From an uncultured Streptomyces sp. (lineage in GTDB: Bacteria > Actinomycetota > Actinomycetes > Streptomycetales > Streptomycetaceae), in the NCBI GenBank assembly GCA_946480485.1, contig CAMLJW010000169.1:1-9952 (forward strand): a stretch of DNA of 9,952 nt, read 5' to 3'. The notes below the pieces were generated by a model. It worked only from the letters and a program-made list of their open reading frames with translations. It made no database searches and was not told the DNA's origin. The position numbers and the translations under genes were made by a program. Shown here piece after piece: positions 5,736 through 9,952 of this stretch; within the stretch, counting starts at the first letter, position 1; every line of letters starts with the position of its first letter.

Positions 5736-6803
5736 GTGCCCACTGTGCCCCCGGCATCGAAGGCTGCCGACGCGGTGGACGTGACCGCGCTCCTGGAGCG
5801 CGGCCGGACCCTGGCAACACCGGTACTGAGGGCGGCCATCGACCGCCTTGCACCGCCCATGGACACTGTCGCCGCCTACCACTTCGGCTGGATCGACGCC
5901 GAGGGAAACCCCGCGGAGGGCGACGGTGGCAAGGCCGTACGCCCCGCGCTCGCCGTCCTGTCCGCGCAGGCCGCCGGTGCAGCCCCCCAAGTGGGCGTGC
6001 CGGGTGCGGTCGCCGTTGAACTGGTGCACAACTTCTCGCTGCTGCACGACGACCTGATGGACGGTGACGAACAGCGCCGCCACCGCGACACCGTGTGGAA
6101 GGTGCACGGCCCGGCCCAGGCCATCCTGGTCGGCGACGCCCTGTTCGCGCTGGCCAACGAGATCCTCCTCGAGCTCGGGACGGTCGAGGCGGGCCGTGCC
6201 ACGCGCCGCCTCACCACCGCCACGCGCGCGCTGATCGACGGTCAGGCGCAGGACATCTCCTACGAGCACCGGGAACGGGTCACCGTCGAGGAGTGCCTGG
6301 AGATGGAGGGCAACAAGACAGGCGCGCTGCTCGCCTGCGCCTGCTCCATCGGCGCGGTGCTCGGCGGTGGAGACGACCGCACGGCCGACACGCTGGAGAA
6401 GTACGGCTACCACCTCGGCCTCGCCTTTCAGGCCGTGGACGATCTGCTGGGCATCTGGGGCGACCCGCAGGCCACCGGCAAGCAGACCTGGAGCGATCTG
6501 CGTCAGCGCAAGAAGTCCCTGCCGGTCGTGGCCGCTCTCGCGGCGGGCGGCCCGGCCTCCGAGCGCCTCGGCGAGCTGCTCGCCGCGGACGCCAAGAGCA
6601 GCGCCTTCGAAAACTTCTCCGAGGAGGAGTTCGCCGCGCGCGCCGCGCTCATCGATGAGGCGGGCGGCCGCGAGTGGACGGCCCAGGAGGCGCGCCGCCA
6701 GCACACCATCGCCATCGAGGCGCTCGACACGATCCACATGCCGGAACAGGTACGGGCCCAGTTCGTGGAGCTCGCCGACTTCGTCGTCGTACGAAAGAGA
6801 TGA
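5736..6803 (+). CDS. Polyprenyl diphosphate synthase (FPP/GGPP synthase family)
   Basis: This enzyme condenses isopentenyl diphosphate onto an allylic primer and is presumed to supply farnesyl diphosphate for squalene formation. The 355-aa protein carries the substrate-binding GGKAVRP (64-70), the first Asp-rich motif HDDLMD (Asp105, Asp106, Asp109), the central LIDGQAQDI (167-175), and a second motif AFQAVDDLLGIWGD (230-243) in which the fifth position is Gly rather than Asp. The DLRQRKKSLPVVAAL block follows at 254-268. The first motif has no two-residue insertion, and Phe100 sits five residues before it. By the classic chain-length rules that favours a C20 product, so GGPP rather than FPP is possible. 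The start is GTG 5736 on its GAGGAG site; GTG 5673 would add 21 residues and couple it to hpnE. A 151-bp gap follows. Confidence 0.88.
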   Translation: MPTVPPASKAADAVDVTALLERGRTLATPVLRAAIDRLAPPMDTVAAYHFGWIDAEGNPAEGDGGKAVRPALAVLSAQAAGAAPQVGVPGAVAVELVHNFSLLHDDLMDGDEQRRHRDTVWKVHGPAQAILVGDALFALANEILLELGTVEAGRATRRLTTATRALIDGQAQDISYEHRERVTVEECLEMEGNKTGALLACACSIGAVLGGGDDRTADTLEKYGYHLGLAFQAVDDLLGIWGDPQATGKQTWSDLRQRKKSLPVVAALAAGGPASERLGELLAADAKSSAFENFSEEEFAARAALIDEAGGREWTAQEARRQHTIAIEALDTIHMPEQVRAQFVELADFVVVRKR

Positions 6804-6954
6804 TCACTATCGGTCGAACAAACCTCGCGTAGTCGCCGGCCGGTGCCTCCCCCCAAGCCCTCCGCTTCGTCCGGACAGGGGACCCCCATCCGAAAGACGC
6901 ACCGGCCGACGGCGGACCCACAGCAGAGACATGCCACTGCACGAAGGGGAAGCC
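6804..6954 (+). other. Structured 151-bp spacer upstream of shc
   Basis: This is the only real gap inside the hopanoid operon. Two long arms, 6832-6846 and 6899-6913, can pair over 15 positions with one C-A mismatch and one G-U; the inner ten are perfect. They enclose 52 bases that include a GGGGACCCCC hairpin flanked by CGGA/TCCG. There is no T-run, so it does not look like a simple terminator. It could be an RNA-processing or stability element, or an attenuator, or it could hide an internal promoter, for which I see no convincing boxes. Confidence 0.5.
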
Positions 6955-8961
6955 ATGACAGCGACGACCGACGGGAGCACCGGGGCACTGCCGCCCCGCG
7001 CTGCCTCGGCCAGCGAAACTCACCCCACGACTCCCGTGGCGACCGGGACAGCCGATGTCCGAGACGCCGCCACGCGCGCGATACAGCGCGCCACCGACTT
7101 CCTGCTCTCCACACAGGACGCCCAGGGCTGGTGGAAGGGCGACCTCGAGACGAACGTCACGATGGACGCCGAAGACCTGCTGCTCCGCCAGTTCCTGGGC
7201 ATCCGCGACGAGAAGACCACGCACGCCGGGGGCCTCTTCATCCGCGGCGAGCAGCTCGAGGACGGCACCTGGGCCACGTTCTACGGAGGGCCCGGCGAGC
7301 TCTCCACCACCATTGAGGCGTACGTCGCACTGCGGCTGGCCGGCGACGCACCGGACGAGCCGCACATGGCGAAGGCCTCGGCCTGGATCCGGGAGCAGGG
7401 CGGCATCGCCGCGGCCCGGGTCTTCACCCGGATCTGGCTGGCCCTGTTCGGCTGGTGGAAATGGGACGACCTGCCCGAACTGCCGCCGGAGCTCATCTAC
7501 TTCCCCCTGTGGGTGCCGCTCAACATCTACGACTTCGGGTGCTGGGCGCGGCAGACCATCGTGCCGCTCACCATCGTCTCGGCCAAGCGGCCGGTGCGGC
7601 CCGCGCCGTTCACACTCGACGAGCTGCACACCGACCCCCGTAACCCCAATCCGGCCAAACCCCTCGCGCCAGCGGCAAGCTGGCACGGGGTCTTCCAGCG
7701 GCTCGACAAGGCCCTGCACTCGTACCACAGGGTCGCGCCACGCCGGCTGCGCCGGGCCGCGATGAACAGCGCCGCCCGCTGGATCATCGAGCGGCAGGAG
7801 AACGACGGCTGCTGGGGAGGCATCCAGCCGCCCGCCGTGTACTCGGTCATCGCGCTGCACCTGCTCGGCTACGACCTCGGACACCCGGTGATGCGCGCCG
7901 GGTTGGAGTCTTTGGACCGGTTCGCCGTGTGGCGCGAGGACGGGGCCCGGATGATCGAGGCCTGCCAGTCGCCGGTGTGGGACACCTGGCTGGCGACCAT
8001 CGCCCTCGCCGACGCGGGAGTCCCCGCCGACCATCCGCAGCTCGTGAAGGCCGCGGACTGGATGCTCGGCGAGCAGATCGTCCGGCCCGGCGACTGGGCC
8101 GTACGCAGACCCCGACTCCCGCCGGGCGGCTGGGCGTTCGAGTTCCACAACGCCAACTACCCCGACATCGACGACACCGCCGAGGTCGTCCTCGCACTGC
8201 GCCGGGTCAAGCACCACGATCCGGAGCGCGTCGAGAAGGCCATCGGGCGCGGGGTGAGCTGGAACCTCGGCATGCAGTCGAAGAACGGCGCGTGGGGCGC
8301 CTTCGACGTCGACAACACCAGCGCCTTCCCCAACCGGCTGCCGTTCTGCGACTTCGGCGAGGTCATCGACCCGCCGTCCGCCGACGTCACCGCGCACGTC
8401 GTGGAGATGCTCGCCGTCGAGGGGCTGTCCCACGATCCCCGCACCCGCCGGGGTATCGAGTGGCTGCTCGCCGAACAGGAGGCGAACGGCTCCTGGTTCG
8501 GCCGCTGGGGCGTCAACTACGTATACGGCACCGGGTCGGTACTGCCCGCCCTGGTCGCCGCCGGGCTGCCCGGCTCGCATCCGGCGATCCGGCGGGCCGT
8601 GGCCTGGCTGGAGACGGTGCAGAACGACGACGGCGGCTGGGGGGAGGACCTGCGCTCCTACCGCGACGTCGACCGGTGGAGCGGCCGTGGCGCCTCGACC
8701 GCCTCGCAGACGGCCTGGGCACTGCTCGCACTGCTCGCGGCGGGGGAGCGGGAGTCCAAGGCCGTGGAGCGCGGCATCGCCTGGCTGGCGAAGACCCAGT
8801 CGGCCAGCGGCTCCTGGCACGAGCCGTACTTCACCGGCACCGGCTTCCCAGGGGACTTCTCGATCAACTACCACCTCTACCGTCAGGTCTTCCCGCTCAC
8901 CGCGCTCGGCCGGTATGTCCACGGCGAACCGTTCGCCGACCGGCGGGCGAAGGGAAGCTGA
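6955..8961 (+). CDS. shc: Squalene-hopene cyclase
   Basis: This enzyme cyclises squalene to the pentacyclic hopene (and hopanol) at the membrane surface. The 668-aa protein has the normal family length. The catalytic DxDD motif is in NYPDIDDTAEV (Asp404, Asp406, Asp407). QW-type repeats are seen around QGWW (57-60), NDGCWGG (283-289), NGAWGAF (444-450), NGSWFGRWG (511-519), DDGGWGED (558-565) and SGSWHE (618-623). The C-terminal GDFSINYHLYRQVFPLTALG (from residue 633) holds the Tyr cluster (Tyr639, Tyr642) that lines the active site in the family. The first 35 or so residues are Ala/Thr/Pro-rich and probably disordered. The start is ATG 6955, with AAGGGGA five bases or so upstream; an in-frame ATG at 6931 adds eight residues but has a poor ribosome site. 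The stop overlaps the next ATG (TGATG). Confidence 0.97.
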   Translation: MTATTDGSTGALPPRAASASETHPTTPVATGTADVRDAATRAIQRATDFLLSTQDAQGWWKGDLETNVTMDAEDLLLRQFLGIRDEKTTHAGGLFIRGEQLEDGTWATFYGGPGELSTTIEAYVALRLAGDAPDEPHMAKASAWIREQGGIAAARVFTRIWLALFGWWKWDDLPELPPELIYFPLWVPLNIYDFGCWARQTIVPLTIVSAKRPVRPAPFTLDELHTDPRNPNPAKPLAPAASWHGVFQRLDKALHSYHRVAPRRLRRAAMNSAARWIIERQENDGCWGGIQPPAVYSVIALHLLGYDLGHPVMRAGLESLDRFAVWREDGARMIEACQSPVWDTWLATIALADAGVPADHPQLVKAADWMLGEQIVRPGDWAVRRPRLPPGGWAFEFHNANYPDIDDTAEVVLALRRVKHHDPERVEKAIGRGVSWNLGMQSKNGAWGAFDVDNTSAFPNRLPFCDFGEVIDPPSADVTAHVVEMLAVEGLSHDPRTRRGIEWLLAEQEANGSWFGRWGVNYVYGTGSVLPALVAAGLPGSHPAIRRAVAWLETVQNDDGGWGEDLRSYRDVDRWSGRGASTASQTAWALLALLAAGERESKAVERGIAWLAKTQSASGSWHEPYFTGTGFPGDFSINYHLYRQVFPLTALGRYVHGEPFADRRAKGS

Positions 8962-9602
8962 TGCGTACGACACCGGCTGCCGCCCCGCTGCTGATCGCCT
9001 GCGCGCTCGGCATCGAGCACCTCGCCCTGCGCAGCGGCGACCGCGGTGGTGCGGACGGCCCCGTTGCGGTGCTGCGTACCGGCATGGGACCCGGGGCAGC
9101 CGCGCACGCGGTCACCCGGGCGCTCGCCGAGCCGGCTCTGATGGAGGCGGCCGTCCTGGCCACGGGCTTCTGCGCCGGACTCGTGCCCGGCATGCACCCC
9201 GGCGACCTGGTCGTCGCCGAGGAGACCCGGGACGCGCGCGGCCGCACCCCGTGCGTGGGCACCGACCTGCTCGTGAAGGAACTGGCGCGTGCCGTGCGCG
9301 GGCGTGCCGTCCACACCGGGCTGCTCACCGGTTCGGACCATGTCGTCCGCGGCCACGAACGGTCGGATCTGCGGGCGACCGGCGCCATGGCGGTCGACAT
9401 GGAGTCGGCGGCCACGCTCCACTGCGCCGTCCGGGCGGGCGAGCGTCCGGTTGCGGCCGTCCGGGTGGTCGTGGACGCTCCAGACCATGAACTCGTCCGG
9501 ATCGGCACGGTGCGCGGTGGAATATCGGCTTTCCGTGTTCTTCGTGCCATCCTTCCCGCTTTCTTTGAATGGCACCGTTCTTTGCTGCTCCCCAGGAGGT
9601 GA
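8961..9602 (+). CDS. hpnG: Adenosylhopane nucleosidase/phosphorylase HpnG
   Basis: HpnG removes adenine from adenosylhopane to give ribosylhopane (or its phosphate), an intermediate of bacteriohopanetetrol/aminotriol side chains. The 213-aa protein belongs to the nucleoside phosphorylase/MTA-SAH nucleosidase superfamily. Visible features are the phosphate/ribose-site glycine loop RTGMGPG (39-45), TGFCAGLVPGMHPGDLVVAEE (68-88), the ribose-binding VDMES (145-149, Glu148) and the base-site Asp region VVVDAPDHE (169-177), where Asp172 is the likely acid. It is somewhat short but complete. The start is ATG 8961, overlapping the shc stop by one base, with AGGG six bases upstream. The last 80 bp are clearly less GC-rich than the rest of the gene, and the final Arg-Arg codons contain the hpnH ribosome site. 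Confidence 0.9.
   Translation: MRTTPAAAPLLIACALGIEHLALRSGDRGGADGPVAVLRTGMGPGAAAHAVTRALAEPALMEAAVLATGFCAGLVPGMHPGDLVVAEETRDARGRTPCVGTDLLVKELARAVRGRAVHTGLLTGSDHVVRGHERSDLRATGAMAVDMESAATLHCAVRAGERPVAAVRVVVDAPDHELVRIGTVRGGISAFRVLRAILPAFFEWHRSLLLPRR
9594..9599 (+). promoter_or_regulatory. Perfect Shine-Dalgarno for hpnH inside the end of hpnG
   Basis: AGGAGG encodes the last two Arg codons of hpnG and lies eight bases before ATG 9608. It fixes the hpnH start (over the ATG two codons later) and couples it to hpnG. Confidence 0.8.
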
Positions 9603-9607
9603 GCCAG

Positions 9608-9952
9608 ATGGCCATGCCGCTTCGCCAGACCATCAAGGTGGCGACGTATCTCGCCGAACAGAAACTCCGTAAGCGCGACAGGTTTCCGCTCATCGTCGAG
9701 CTCGAACCGCTCTACGCGTGCAATCTGAAGTGCGAGGGCTGCGGCAAGATCCAGCACCCGGCCGGAGTGCTCAAGCAGCGTATGCCGGTGGCGCAGGCAG
9801 TGGGTGCGGTGCTGGAGTCCGGTGCGCCGATGGTGTCCATCGCGGGCGGTGAGCCCCTGATGCATCCTCACATCGACGAGATCGTAAGGCAGCTGGTGGG
9901 ACGGAAGAAGTACGTCTTTCTGTGCACCAACGCCATGCTGCTGCGCAAGAAG
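9608..9952 (+). CDS. hpnH: Adenosylhopane synthase HpnH, radical SAM (5' part, runs off the window)
   Basis: HpnH uses a 5'-deoxyadenosyl radical made from S-adenosylmethionine to attach adenosine to hopene, giving adenosylhopane, the precursor of all extended C35 hopanoids. Only 115 residues are present. The [4Fe-4S] motif is CNLKCEGC (Cys38, Cys42, Cys45), followed by the SAM-contact AGGEP (79-83) and a strand ending in CTNAM (106-110). The N-terminus MAMPLRQTIKVATYLAEQKL and the EGCGKIQHP context match the HpnH family. It starts five bases after the hpnG stop, with a perfect AGGAGG in the hpnG end. The gene continues beyond base 9952, so nothing can be said of the C-terminal domain. Confidence 0.95.
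   Translation, partial: MAMPLRQTIKVATYLAEQKLRKRDRFPLIVELEPLYACNLKCEGCGKIQHPAGVLKQRMPVAQAVGAVLESGAPMVSIAGGEPLMHPHIDEIVRQLVGRKKYVFLCTNAMLLRKK

Noticed and set aside
6367..6954. Upstream extension of the cyclase frame through the prenyl synthase and spacer
   Set aside because: The extra residues are Arg/Ser-rich shadow translation. Normal cyclase length and the AAGGGGA site fit ATG 6955.
7929..8960. Upstream extension of the HpnG frame inside shc
   Set aside because: The sequence is an out-of-frame shadow of the cyclase. HpnG starts at the TGATG junction at 8961.
6649..8973. 774-codon open frame on the minus strand opposite shc
   Set aside because: It is exactly antisense to a well-supported cyclase. 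Long antisense frames are expected in high-GC sequence, and the translation has no recognisable domain and is Gly/Arg/Val biased.

Overview
This is a high-GC actinobacterial window, almost certainly from Streptomyces. It has strong G/C preference at third codon positions, several GTG starts, tightly packed genes with 1-8 bp overlaps, and the gene order of the Streptomyces hopanoid locus. All genes I can support are on the + strand.

Region 1 (1-1906) is the envelope-polysaccharide export module. A possible 3' end of an upstream gene (stop at 71-73) is followed by a strong hairpin (89-118). Then come a TagG/Wzm-type ABC-2 permease (159-1088) and its TagH/Wzt-type ATPase (1081-1860), which overlap by 8 bp. 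A perfect 12-bp hairpin (1871-1906) ends this unit.

Region 2 (1861-2253) is a control region with little coding capacity. It holds the terminator, a short tandem 8-mer, a perfect 21-bp tandem duplication with a degenerate third copy, two perfect palindromes (12 and 18 bp), weak promoter candidates, and a 21-codon leader ORF whose stop overlaps the GTG start of hpnC.

Region 3 (2254-9952, running off the window) is the hopanoid operon: hpnC, hpnD, a 46-codon gene of unknown function, hpnE, a polyprenyl diphosphate synthase, shc, hpnG and the first 115 codons of hpnH. Known pathway roles give this order: farnesyl diphosphate to presqualene diphosphate (HpnD), to hydroxysqualene (HpnC), to squalene (HpnE), to hopene (Shc), to adenosylhopane (HpnH), to ribosylhopane (HpnG). 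The prenyl synthase is presumed to supply the substrate, though its chain-length residues leave this open. Most junctions are coupled: GTGA, TGATG and ATGA overlaps, or Shine-Dalgarno sites inside the preceding gene. The one real gap is 151 bp between the prenyl synthase and shc, and it could fold into a long RNA structure.

The main pathway is known. The parts worth a second look are the 46-aa coupled small protein, the leader ORF, the repeat/palindrome control region, the structured shc leader and the chain-length question. I see no mobile elements, CRISPR arrays, tRNA or rRNA genes.
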